Counted from the stretch's first letter, positions 55,378-63,804 are shown. The stretch: DNA of 64,000 nucleotides from Actibacterium mucosum KCTC 23349 (GCF_000647975.1 NZ_JFKE01000011.1:23657-87656), one strand, 5' to 3'. A program made the numbers and translations. Notes: generated from the sequence alone by a model not told the origin.

Positions 55378-56368
55378 CGGATTTGCCGAACAGCCCGGTC
55401 AGCGCCCGCTTGACGATCTGACGCACCAGCGGACGCTTGGCGCGCGAAAAGGGCAGCGGGCGGCAGACCTCCAGCGCGGCAGCCCCCACCCGCGCGGTCA
55501 GGGCGCCGTTAACCAGCCCCTCGCCAAAGCGCCGCGACAGTTTCGACAGGACACCGCCGCCCAGGATCGGCTCTAACATGTCATCGCCCACCGCGACGGC
55601 CCCGGTGGCGGCCAGATGGGCGGTGACGTTGCGCACCAGCCGCATATTGCCCCAGAACCCGCTGCGCCCGCCGTATATGGCGGCGATCTGCCGGATCATG
55701 CGCAGGTTGACCACCAGCGCGGCCACAACATCGGCCAGCGCAAGCGGCACCAGCGCGGTGACGGTGGCGACCTGGCGCGCGGCGGCCTCGACCTCGCGCG
55801 TGGCGGCGGCGTCCAGCGGCGCCATCAGCGTGTCTTCGGCCAGATGCAGCAGGGCGTCGGCGTCCAGCATGTCGTCCTGACGATCCGCCATGCGCCCCGT
55901 CGACCAGCGCATATCGGCGCGCCCCTCGTACAGGCGCAGCAGCCGGGTGATGACGTCGCGCGCGGCGGGCAGATCATTGCCCGACAAGGCCGATTGCGCC
56001 GATTTGCGCAGCCCGTCGATACGACGCATGCGCGACAATGTCGCCATCTCGCGCAGGATCAGCAGCACCGCCGCGATCCCCATCACCGCCACCAAAGCCC
56101 CCGCCACGCCGCCCAGCACCGGGTTGGCGGCCAACAGCCCCGTGACCAGCGACCACAGCCATTGCCCGATTGCAAACACGATCAGCCCGCCCGCCGGGAT
56201 CAGCACCCAGCGCATCAGGCGCGACCCACCCGGCGGTGCAGCCGTCGCAATGTCGGCGGGCAGCGGCGGCGTGTCATCGGGTTCGGGCACCGGCGGGGCC
56301 AGTTCGGGGCCGGGCACCGCGTCGTCATCGCCCAGCGGGATCGTGACGGGGCCTTTGGGGGCGGTCAT
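55370..56368 (-). CDS. ycjF: YcjF/DUF697 family membrane protein
   Basis: ATG 56368 has GGAG six bases before it; ATG 56380 would overlap that site. The 332-residue product has a Pro/Asp-rich N-terminus, two hydrophobic helices (about 50-105) and a C-terminal DUF697 region (about 195-300; VTALVPLALADVVAALVVN, RMIRQIAAIYGG). It is found next to YcjX in many proteobacteria and is linked to stress in some. Confidence 0.87.
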   Translation of the reverse strand: MTAPKGPVTIPLGDDDAVPGPELAPPVPEPDDTPPLPADIATAAPPGGSRLMRWVLIPAGGLIVFAIGQWLWSLVTGLLAANPVLGGVAGALVAVMGIAAVLLILREMATLSRMRRIDGLRKSAQSALSGNDLPAARDVITRLLRLYEGRADMRWSTGRMADRQDDMLDADALLHLAEDTLMAPLDAAATREVEAAARQVATVTALVPLALADVVAALVVNLRMIRQIAAIYGGRSGFWGNMRLVRNVTAHLAATGAVAVGDDMLEPILGGGVLSKLSRRFGEGLVNGALTARVGAAALEVCRPLPFSRAKRPLVRQIVKRALTGLFGKSDG

Positions 56369-56393
56369 CGGTGTCTCCATCTGTCTGCAGCCA

Positions 56394-57809
56394 TCAGATC
56401 CGCCCTCCCAAAAGAAATCCCGCGGCCTTGTCCAGCCGGATATGCGGCGGGCCGTCGCCGGGGGCCAGCGTCAGGCGCGGCGGGTGGAACCGCATGCGGC
56501 CATAATCGCCATCCAGCCACGCCCCCTGCCCGGCCCGCGCCGGCGCCAGAACATGGGCCGGATCTTCGGGCAGAAGGCCGGGGAACCAAGCGGCCTCGCC
56601 CTCGTCCCCGCGCCCGCGCACGCAGTTGAGCGGCGCGCCGTTATGGCTGTGCGTCTCTTCGACCGTGGCGCGCAGCGCGGCGATGGACATCGCCCGCGTT
56701 TCGGCCCCGGCAAAGGCGGCGCGGTCGCGCGCCTCGGCCAACAGCGCATCGGCCAGCGCGGTCAGGCGGCCATGCTGCGTGTGATGCAGATGGTCGGCCT
56801 TGGTGGCGGCAAACAGCAACCGCTCCACCCGCTGGCCGCGCAGAAGGCGGGCCAGAAACGGGTTGGTGCCGGGTTTGAACACGCTCAGCAGATCGGCCAT
56901 GGCCTGGCGCAAATCCTCCAGCGCGGGCGGGCCGGCATGCAGCGCACCCAGCAGGTCGAGCAACACAACCTGTCGGTCGATCCGGGCGAAATGGTTGCGG
57001 AAAAACGGGCGGATGACGGCGCGCTTATAGGCCTCGAACCGGCGGGCCATCTCGGCCCCCAACGAGCCGCGCGGCATGCGGGTATCGGCGCCGGGCAGCG
57101 GCACAAAGGTTAAAACGGGCGAGCCCAGCAACTCACCCGGCAGCAGGAACCGCCCCGGCGTGCAATCGGAAAACCCCGCCGCGCGCGCTGTGTTCAGATA
57201 ATCGGCAAACTGCCGCGACAGGGTGACGGCAACGCTTTCCTCCAGCGGGGCGGTGGGATCCATGCCCTCCAAGGCCGCCACAAAACCCGCCCCCTGCGGG
57301 CGCGCGCGGGCCTTGGCCAAAGCCTCCACCGACCATTCCGCATAAGATTTCTGCAGTAAAAGCAGGTCCAACAGCCATTCGCCCGGGTAATCGACAATAT
57401 CCAGATGCACCGTGCGCGGCCCGGTCAACGCCCCCAGCATCGACCGCGGGCGCAGCCGGATCGACAGGCGCAATTGCGAGATATGGCGGGTCGAGTTCGG
57501 CCAGCTGGGCGCAGGGCCCGACAGGGCGGCCATGTGATCCTCGAAGGCAAAACGCGGCACGGTGTCGTCGGGCTGGGGCTGAAGGTACACGGCTTCGATC
57601 TCGTGGGTGGCCGCGTCGGTCATCCCCGGCATCCTGCCCCGGTTCATCAAGTTCGCGACCAACGATGTGATAAAGACCGTCTTTCCCGATCGCGAGAGGC
57701 CGGTGACGCCAAGGCGGATCACCGGCTCGAACAGCGTCTCGGAAACGGTTGAACCGACGCCCTCAACCCCGCGCACCAGATCATCCGCGATATCGCCTAT
57801 GCCTGCCAA
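56394..57809 (-). CDS. ycjX: YcjX family P-loop GTPase-like protein
   Basis: The N-terminus reads AGIGDIADDLVRGVEG, then FEPVIRLGVTGLSRSGKTVFI with Walker A GLSRSGKT (about 37-44). The preferred start is TTG 57809 with GAGG just upstream; a longer TTG start at 57842 is less likely. About 471 residues, typical of the DUF463/YcjX family. The gene lies 25 nt before ycjF, as in enterobacterial pspA-linked loci. Confidence 0.88.
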   Translation of the reverse strand: MAGIGDIADDLVRGVEGVGSTVSETLFEPVIRLGVTGLSRSGKTVFITSLVANLMNRGRMPGMTDAATHEIEAVYLQPQPDDTVPRFAFEDHMAALSGPAPSWPNSTRHISQLRLSIRLRPRSMLGALTGPRTVHLDIVDYPGEWLLDLLLLQKSYAEWSVEALAKARARPQGAGFVAALEGMDPTAPLEESVAVTLSRQFADYLNTARAAGFSDCTPGRFLLPGELLGSPVLTFVPLPGADTRMPRGSLGAEMARRFEAYKRAVIRPFFRNHFARIDRQVVLLDLLGALHAGPPALEDLRQAMADLLSVFKPGTNPFLARLLRGQRVERLLFAATKADHLHHTQHGRLTALADALLAEARDRAAFAGAETRAMSIAALRATVEETHSHNGAPLNCVRGRGDEGEAAWFPGLLPEDPAHVLAPARAGQGAWLDGDYGRMRFHPPRLTLAPGDGPPHIRLDKAAGFLLGGRI

Positions 57810-57917
57810 ACTTGCCTCGCCTCCGATGCCATGCACCCGCAAGATAGGCGCGATAGGGCACCGTTGCCAGCGCCTTGGCGGATTGTCTTTCGGGCAGGAT
57901 CGCGCTAGGGCCAGATC

Positions 57918-58685
57918 ATGCCCAGATACGCGTTAAAAATCGAATATGACGGGGCGGCATTCGCCGGCTGGCAGCGTCAGGCCGATCAGCCCTCGGTGCA
58001 GGGCGCGGTTGAGGCGGCGCTGGCGCGGCTGGAACCCGATGTACCATCCATTGCCGCAGCCGGACGCACCGATGCCGGCGTGCACGCGCTGGGCCAGGTG
58101 GCCCATTGCGACATGGCGCGCGACTGGGACCCGTTCCGCCTGTCCGAGGCGTTGAACCACCACCTGAAACCCGCGGCCGTGGCCATCGTGGCCGCCACCG
58201 AGGTGACCGAAGATTTCCACGCCCGGTTCTCGGCGACAGAGCGGCAATACCTCTTCCGCCTGCTCGCCCGCCGCGCCCCGGCGGTGCATGAACGCGGCAA
58301 GGTCTGGCAGGTGCGCCACGCGCTGCAGCTGGAACCGATGCAGGCGGCCGCAGCCCACCTTTTGGGCCGACACGATTTCACCACCTTCCGCGCGGCGATC
58401 TGCCAGGCCGCCTCGCCGGTCAAAACGCTGGACGAATTGCGGATCGAAAAGGTCGAAACCCCATCGGGCACCGAGTTCCGTTTTCACGTCCGCGCCCGCA
58501 GCTTCCTGCACAACCAGGTCCGCAGTTTCGTCGGCACGCTGGAACGCGTCGGCGCGGGGGCCTGGGCGCCGGACGACGTGAAAACCGCGCTGCAGGCCCG
58601 CGACCGCGCCGCCTGCGGGCCGGTCTGCCCTCCCCAGGGCCTGTATTTGGCTCACGTCACCTATCCTGACGACCCATTCAGGTAA
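57918..58685 (+). CDS. truA: tRNA pseudouridine synthase A
   Basis: The 255-residue enzyme has [15 protein letters not shown] with catalytic Asp (about 53) and [13 protein letters not shown] near the C-terminus. It makes pseudouridine at positions 38-40 of tRNA anticodon arms. It is the plus-strand gene before the DPA-type cluster. Confidence 0.97.
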   Translation: MPRYALKIEYDGAAFAGWQRQADQPSVQGAVEAALARLEPDVPSIAAAGRTDAGVHALGQVAHCDMARDWDPFRLSEALNHHLKPAAVAIVAATEVTEDFHARFSATERQYLFRLLARRAPAVHERGKVWQVRHALQLEPMQAAAAHLLGRHDFTTFRAAICQAASPVKTLDELRIEKVETPSGTEFRFHVRARSFLHNQVRSFVGTLERVGAGAWAPDDVKTALQARDRAACGPVCPPQGLYLAHVTYPDDPFR

Positions 58686-58689
58686 ATTG

Positions 58690-58850
58690 AGCGCCTGACG
58701 GCGCATTTCTTTTATCTCGCCTGTCGCCTTCGGCTTTCGGCTCGGGCGGGGGCGTGCTGCACCGTCTGCGCCCCGCGTCACCCCGAGGGACCGGCCGCAA
58801 GGCCGGGCGCGAGATATCACCTGCGCCGCAAGGCGCGCCTTTTGGAAACG
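58690..58850 (+). repeat. Structured intergenic repeat element, copy 2 (between truA and the UbiA-HAD gene)
   Basis: This copy is longer than copy 1 and has inverted ends: GCGCC-TGAC-GGCGC near 58690 with ATCTCGC, and GCGAGATATC with GCGCC-GCAA-GGCGC (58823-58836). In the centre CTCGGG...CCCGAG and CCGGCC-GCAA-GGCCGG hairpins are seen. Loops GCAA fit the GNRA pattern. It could fold as one multi-branched RNA. The downstream gene starts about 110 nt later. Confidence 0.75.
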
Positions 58851-58958
58851 GGCCCGTTCAAATTCGGAAACAATCCCCCGTTTTCGCCATTATTTTGTCC
58901 AAAACCCCAGCTATTGACCAAATCAAGCAGAGAAAAACCAGAGCAGTGGGCCGGGATT

Positions 58959-60407
58959 GTGAGCAAAGTGGATACCGCGATTTTGCGTAGTGCGCATATG
59001 TTGGTGGTGGATTTGGACGGCAGTCTGATCCGCTCGGATATGCTGTTCGAAAGCTTTTGGTCGGCTTTTTCAGCCCGCTGGACCGCGCCGTTGCAGGTGA
59101 TCGGCGCGCTAGCCCGCGGACGGGCCGCGCTGAAGGCGCGATTGGCCGAGTTGGCCAGCGTTGATGCGGCCACCCTGCCTTATAACGAAGGGGTGGTGGA
59201 CTATATCCGCAATTGGCGCGAGGGCGGCGGGCAAGTGGCTTTGGTCACGGCCAGCAATGTCACCTATGCCAAGGATATCGCGGCGCATCTGGGGCTGTTT
59301 GACGAGGTGCATGGCTCGGACGCGGTGCACAACCTCAAGGGCGCCAACAAGGCCAAATTCCTGGAAAAGCGGTTTGGCGTCGGAAACTACGACTATATCG
59401 GCGATGCCGAGGCGGACCTGCCCGTTTGGGCCAATGCGCGCAAGGCCATCGTGGTGGACGGGCCGCGCGCGCTTGTGCGCCAGATCACCACGCAGGGTGG
59501 CGAAGTGGCCGAGATTACCGACCCCACCCCGGCCCTGCGCCCCGCCATCAAGGCGATGCGGCCGCATCAGTGGCTGAAAAACCTGCTGGTATTCCTGCCC
59601 TTGCTGATGGCGCATGAGTTTACCTCGGTCAACGTGATCCGCTCGGTCATGGCGTTTATCGCGTTCAGCCTTGTGGCCTCGTCGGTTTACGTACTGAACG
59701 ACCTTCTGGACCTGGCATCCGATCGCGCGCATCCGCGCAAGCGCAACCGGCCTTTTGCCTCGGGCGCGTTGCCCTTGTCGGCGGGCACGTGGATGGTGCC
59801 CGCGCTTCTTTTCATGGGGGCAATGTTCGCCGTGCCTTTGGGGGCTGACTTCCTGTTCGTTATGGCCGGTTATTACGTGGTGACCACGGCCTATTCGCTG
59901 TACCTGAAGCGCCAGCTGATCATCGATGTCTGCACCCTGGCGGTGCTTTATGCCATCCGCATCATTGCGGGCGGGGCGGCGACGGGTATTCCGCTTTCGG
60001 TCTGGCTGTTGGCGTTTTCGGTCTTTTTCTTCTTCTCGCTGGCTGCCGTCAAACGGCAGGCCGAGCTGGTGGATGGCGCGGCGTCGGGCAAGACCAAGGC
60101 GCATGGGCGCGGCTATCACGTGGATGACACGCCGCTGGTCGCGGCCATGGCGGCGGCGTCGGGCTATGTCTCGGTCATGGTTCTGGCGCTTTACGTCAAC
60201 TCGGAAACGGTGCGCGAGCTTTACGCCGCCCCGACCCTGCTGTGGGGGGTGTGCCTGGTGCTGCTTTATTGGGTCAGCCGCACGGTGATGCTGGCCCATC
60301 GCGGGCAGATGCATGACGATCCGGTGGTGTACGCGGTCAAGGACCGGGTCAGCCAGATCTGCGCGCTGATCATTCTGGGCATCGCAGCGGCGGCGACGAT
60401 GCTATGA
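58959..60407 (+). CDS. HAD phosphatase fused to UbiA-type decaprenyl-phosphate phosphoribosyltransferase
   Basis: GTG 58959 is preferred and gives 482 residues; TTG 58842 would run into the repeat. Residues about 15-190 form a HAD domain (DLDGS at 18-22, VALVTASN, DYIGDAEADLPVW). The rest is a membrane prenyltransferase with LNDLLDLASDRAHP (NDxxDxxxD), KRNRPFASG and YSLYLKRQLIIDV, matching mycobacterial Rv3806c-type DPPR synthases. The fusion could both attach phosphoribose to the polyprenyl phosphate and remove the 5'-phosphate. It starts a four-gene DPA-type operon. Confidence 0.85.
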   Translation: MSKVDTAILRSAHMLVVDLDGSLIRSDMLFESFWSAFSARWTAPLQVIGALARGRAALKARLAELASVDAATLPYNEGVVDYIRNWREGGGQVALVTASNVTYAKDIAAHLGLFDEVHGSDAVHNLKGANKAKFLEKRFGVGNYDYIGDAEADLPVWANARKAIVVDGPRALVRQITTQGGEVAEITDPTPALRPAIKAMRPHQWLKNLLVFLPLLMAHEFTSVNVIRSVMAFIAFSLVASSVYVLNDLLDLASDRAHPRKRNRPFASGALPLSAGTWMVPALLFMGAMFAVPLGADFLFVMAGYYVVTTAYSLYLKRQLIIDVCTLAVLYAIRIIAGGAATGIPLSVWLLAFSVFFFFSLAAVKRQAELVDGAASGKTKAHGRGYHVDDTPLVAAMAAASGYVSVMVLALYVNSETVRELYAAPTLLWGVCLVLLYWVSRTVMLAHRGQMHDDPVVYAVKDRVSQICALIILGIAAAATML

Positions 60408-60823
60408 GCCCGGCCGCGCTGATCCTGCGATACGGCGCCTTTGCGGTGCTGGCGACGGTGGCCAATCTGGGCGCGCAGCGCGCGGTTCTGGCCATATCCG
60501 ACGGCACGCTGGGCTTTGCCATCGCGGTGTTTACCGGCACGGCGGTGGGTCTGGTGCTGAAATACGTTCTGGACAAACGCTGGATCTTTGACGACCGGTC
60601 CACCGGCATGGCCGCGCATGGGCGCAAGTTTGGCCTTTATACCGCGATGGGGCTGATCACCACGGCGATCTTCTGGGGCACCGAAACGGCGTTCTGGCTG
60701 ATCTGGGACAGCCACGCGATGCGCGAGCTGGGCGCGGTTCTGGGCCTGGCCGTGGGTTACGTCACGAAATACTTCCTGGACCGCCGGTTTGTCTTTGCCG
60801 CGCCCGCGCAGGTGGCGCCATGA
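60404..60823 (+). CDS. GtrA family small membrane protein
   Basis: The 139-residue protein has four hydrophobic helices (ILRYGAFAVLATVANLGAQRA opening; FGLYTAMGLITTAIFW in the second half) and a GtrA-like TKYFLDRRFVF end. Its ATG overlaps the UbiA-HAD stop by 4 nt and its own stop overlaps the next gene. In mycobacteria the GtrA protein Rv3789 sits with DprE1/DprE2 and assists arabinan synthesis. Confidence 0.87.
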   Translation: MSPAALILRYGAFAVLATVANLGAQRAVLAISDGTLGFAIAVFTGTAVGLVLKYVLDKRWIFDDRSTGMAAHGRKFGLYTAMGLITTAIFWGTETAFWLIWDSHAMRELGAVLGLAVGYVTKYFLDRRFVFAAPAQVAP

Positions 60824-62142
60824 AACTGGGCGGGTGGGGCCGGTTTGGGGCCGAAGACACGGCGTTGACCGCACCGCGCGACGGGTCCGAGGCGGCCGAG
60901 GCGCTGACCCGCGGCCCGGTGATCGCGCGCGGCAATGGCCGGGCCTATGGCCAAAGCGCGGTGGGCAAAACCACCACGATCAGCACTCGCAACCTGAACA
61001 AGATGGTCAGCTTTGACGCCAAGAAGGGCGAGCTGGTGGCCGAGGCCGGTGTGCTGATCGGCGATATCATCGACGCGTTCCTGCCGCGCGGCTGGTTTCC
61101 CTATGTCACGCCGGGCACCAAGTTCGTGACGCTGGGCGGCGCGATTGCGGCGGATGTGCACGGCAAGAACCACCATATCGAGGGCAGCTTTGGCCAATAC
61201 GTGACATGGATCGAGGTGATGGAGGCCGACGGCACCGTCACCCGCTGCGCCCGCAACAAGAACCGCAAGCTGTTTGAGTGGACGATCGGCGGCATGGGGC
61301 TGACCGGGGTGATCCTGCGCGCGGCGATCCGGCTGCGCCCGGTTGAAAGCGCGTGGATCCGTCAGACCATGGTGCCCGCGGCCAATCTGCGCGACGCGAT
61401 GCGGGTGTTCGAGGCCAATCACGACGCCACCTATTCGGTCGCGTGGATCGACTGCCTTGCCACCGGCGACGCGCTGGGCCGGTCTTTGGTGATGCTGGGC
61501 GAGCATGCGACGGCCGGTGATCTGGACGTGACCCGCGCCCGCCGCCCGCTGGCCATCCCACCCAAACGCAAGCTGTCGGTGCCCTTTGACATGCCGGGTT
61601 TCATGCTGAACGGGCATACCGTGCGGGCCTTCAACAAGCTTTACTATTGGAAAGGCTGCCGCGCCGAGGGCGAGAGCCTGGTGGATTGGGACAGCTATTT
61701 CTATCCGCTGGACAGCATCCTGGGCTGGAACCGCATCTATGGCCGCAAAGGGTTTTTGCAGTTCCAATGCGCCCTGCCCCTGTCCACCGCACGCGATGGT
61801 CTGACGGCGCTGCTGAGCGCGATATCCGAGGCCGGTCAGGGCAGCTTTCTTGCCGTGCTGAAACGGCTGGGCGCGCAGGACAGCCGGTTTTCCTTCCCGA
61901 TGGAGGGCTACACGCTGGCGCTGGACTTTCCCGCCACAACGTCGGCGCTGGCGCTGATGGACTGGCTGGATGGCATAACGCTGGACCATGGCGGGCGGTT
62001 TTACCTTGCCAAAGACGCGCGCATGGGCGCCGACACGCTGCGCCGGGCTGATCCGCGCGTGGGCGAATTTGCCGAGATGCGGGGCCAGAAAGGCCGCGCG
62101 GAGACGTTCCAATCCGTTCAATCCGAAAGGTTGAAAATATGA
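60820..62142 (+). CDS. DprE1-like FAD-dependent decaprenylphosphoryl-ribose oxidase
   Basis: The 440-residue flavoprotein has the FAD-binding PCMH domain (VIARGNGRAYGQSAVG at about 28-43; TPGTKFVTLGGAIAADVHGKNHH) and the C-terminal substrate domain with FYLAKDARM, whose Lys398 aligns with the active-site Lys of DprE1. It should oxidise the 2'-OH of decaprenylphosphoryl-ribose. The product would pass to the DprE2-like reductase encoded next (4-nt overlap). Confidence 0.88.
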   Translation: MKLGGWGRFGAEDTALTAPRDGSEAAEALTRGPVIARGNGRAYGQSAVGKTTTISTRNLNKMVSFDAKKGELVAEAGVLIGDIIDAFLPRGWFPYVTPGTKFVTLGGAIAADVHGKNHHIEGSFGQYVTWIEVMEADGTVTRCARNKNRKLFEWTIGGMGLTGVILRAAIRLRPVESAWIRQTMVPAANLRDAMRVFEANHDATYSVAWIDCLATGDALGRSLVMLGEHATAGDLDVTRARRPLAIPPKRKLSVPFDMPGFMLNGHTVRAFNKLYYWKGCRAEGESLVDWDSYFYPLDSILGWNRIYGRKGFLQFQCALPLSTARDGLTALLSAISEAGQGSFLAVLKRLGAQDSRFSFPMEGYTLALDFPATTSALALMDWLDGITLDHGGRFYLAKDARMGADTLRRADPRVGEFAEMRGQKGRAETFQSVQSERLKI

Positions 62143-62879
62143 ATATCCCGGGCCCCGTTCTGATCCTTGGGGGCAAGTCCGATATCGGGCTGGCCTGCGC
62201 GCATGCCTTTGCCGCCGAGGGCCACCCGGTGTGGCTGGCCGCGCGCGATGCCGGGCAGCTGGAGGCCGCCAAGACCGACATGGCCCTGCGCCACGGGGTC
62301 GAGGTGGAGACCTTTGCCTTCGACGCCACCGACATTGCCGCGCATGAGGGGTTTGTCGACGGGCTGCCCGCCCTGCCCTCGGTGGTGATCTGCGCGGTGG
62401 GCGCGATGGGCGAGCAGTTGGACAATGAACGCGACGTGGCCAAGGCCGCGCAGGTGATGCGTGCCAATTTCGAAGGGCCCGCGACGTTGCTGGGTGTGTT
62501 CGCCAACCGGATGGAGGCGCGCGGATCGGGCGCGATTGTCGGCATCAGCTCGGTCGCCGGTGACCGGGGCCGCGCCACGAATTACATCTATGGCAGCGCC
62601 AAGGCGGGCTTTACCGCCTTTCTGTCGGGGCTGCGCAACCGGCTGGCCGGCGCAGGCGTGCATGTTGTCACCGTGCGCCCGGGCTTTGTGAACACCGCGA
62701 TGACCGCCGGGATGGACCTGCCCGCCAAGCTGACCGCCGAGCCGGACGAGCTGGGAACCGCGGTGCTGAACGCGGTGCGCAAGGGCCGCAATGACATCTA
62801 TGTGCGGCGGATCTGGTGGCTGGTGATGCTGATCATCCGCAACATCCCCGAAATGGTGTTCAAGAAACTGTCGCTGTAA
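62139..62879 (+). CDS. DprE2-like SDR (decaprenylphosphoryl-2-keto-ribose reductase)
   Basis: The 246-residue SDR has the cofactor motif LILGGKSDIGLACAHAF (about 7-23) and the catalytic YGSAK (about 151). The pattern GGxSDIG rather than GxxxGIG is typical of DprE2. It should reduce the 2-keto intermediate to decaprenylphosphoryl-D-arabinofuranose. A weak GC hairpin without T-run follows the stop at 62888-62907. Confidence 0.87.
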   Translation: MNIPGPVLILGGKSDIGLACAHAFAAEGHPVWLAARDAGQLEAAKTDMALRHGVEVETFAFDATDIAAHEGFVDGLPALPSVVICAVGAMGEQLDNERDVAKAAQVMRANFEGPATLLGVFANRMEARGSGAIVGISSVAGDRGRATNYIYGSAKAGFTAFLSGLRNRLAGAGVHVVTVRPGFVNTAMTAGMDLPAKLTAEPDELGTAVLNAVRKGRNDIYVRRIWWLVMLIIRNIPEMVFKKLSL

Positions 62880-62917
62880 CCGCCACCCCTGCGGCAATCC
62901 GCGCAGGCGCGCGCGGG

Positions 62918-62958
62918 TTGCAAATGGGCGCCCCTATTATTATTCATCTCATATGAAT
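62918..62958 (+). promoter_or_regulatory. Promoter and inverted-repeat operator before the NsrR unit
   Basis: TTGCAA (62918-62923) and TATTCA (62941-62946) are spaced 17 nt apart. ATTCAT-N5-ATGAAT (62942-62958) overlaps the -10. The arrangement suggests repression by the Rrf2 protein encoded downstream. Confidence 0.5.
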
Positions 62959-62975
62959 GTTTAAGGAGGCCCCCG

Positions 62976-63188
62976 ATGCCCACCCTCGTTTTTGTTGCCG
63001 AAGCCGCCACGCTGGGCTTTTTCGCCCTGTTCTGTGCCGCCCTGTGGGGCGCGCAGTCCAAGGGCCACGTGTTCGAAACCCCGGCCGACCCGGTGGGGCG
63101 CGTCCTGATCCGCGCGGTTCAGGTGGCGTTCGTGCTGGGCTATGGCGGGTTCTTCGCCTTTTCCATCGCCACGATTGTGGCCGCCTGA
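62976..63188 (+). CDS. Small two-helix membrane protein upstream of the NsrR-like gene
   Basis: The 70-residue protein has two hydrophobic helices (about 2-25 and 45-69) and an AGGAGG ribosome site six bases before ATG 62976. I do not recognise the family. The operator upstream and the regulator downstream suggest it belongs to the same response. Confidence 0.75.
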   Translation: MPTLVFVAEAATLGFFALFCAALWGAQSKGHVFETPADPVGRVLIRAVQVAFVLGYGGFFAFSIATIVAA

Positions 63189-63204
63189 CCGATCGGAGGA
63201 TGAG

Positions 63205-63306
63205 ATGACAAATACCGGATATAAATGGCTGGCCACCGCGCTGGTCTGGATTGCCGCCCCGGCGCCCCTGTGGATCCTGTTCGGCTTTCTGCTGGCCGGG
63301 TTCTGA
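63205..63306 (+). CDS. 33-residue membrane peptide in the NsrR operon
   Basis: This frame is below usual gene-finding limits. It starts at ATG 63205 with GGAGG five to six bases upstream and encodes MTNTGYKWLATALVWIAA followed by a second hydrophobic half ending FGFLLAGF. The stop TGA overlaps the ATG of the regulator gene (TGATG), strong evidence for translation coupling. Confidence 0.72.
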   Translation: MTNTGYKWLATALVWIAAPAPLWILFGFLLAGF

Positions 63307-63743
63307 TGCGGCTGACCACCCATTCCGACTATGCGTTGCGCGTGCTGATCTATCTGGCGCTGCGTCCCGAAACGCGCGTCAGCGTGGCCGAGATCGCCAC
63401 CGCCTATGACATCTCGCGCAGCCACCTGACCAAGGTGGTGTGGGACCTGTCGCAAGGCGGGTTCATCACCACCACGCGCGGCAAGGCGGGCGGCATGCAG
63501 CTGGCCCGCCCGGCCGACAGAATCAACCTGGGTGCGGTGCTGCGCCGGACCGAGCCGGGCGACACTCTGGTGGAGTGTTTTGGCCGTTCGAACCTGTGCA
63601 AAATCACCCCGCAATGCCGCGCCCGCGCCATTTTCCGCGAGGCTTATGCGGCCTTTCTGGCGGTGTTTGACCGCTATACCCTGGCCGAACTGGCCGTTCG
63701 GCGCGGTGGATTGGCCGAAATCCTGCAATTGGACGTTCAATAA
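63306..63743 (+). CDS. nsrR: Rrf2 family transcriptional regulator, NsrR-like
   Basis: ATG 63306 (MRLTTHSDYALRVLIYLAL) overlaps the stop of the 33-residue peptide. The 145-residue protein has the Rrf2 winged helix (about 1-70) and three Cys at 91, 98 and 104 (VECFGRSNLCKITPQC), the spacing expected for the Fe-S cluster of NsrR, an NO sensor. The operator-like repeat at 62942-62958 may be its binding site. Confidence 0.85.
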   Translation: MRLTTHSDYALRVLIYLALRPETRVSVAEIATAYDISRSHLTKVVWDLSQGGFITTTRGKAGGMQLARPADRINLGAVLRRTEPGDTLVECFGRSNLCKITPQCRARAIFREAYAAFLAVFDRYTLAELAVRRGGLAEILQLDVQ

Positions 63744-63804
63744 ATTGCGCCCGGAACTTTTTTGACCAAGCGGGCTGTTTTCCGCCCCCGGAATGCCTAC
63801 ACTA

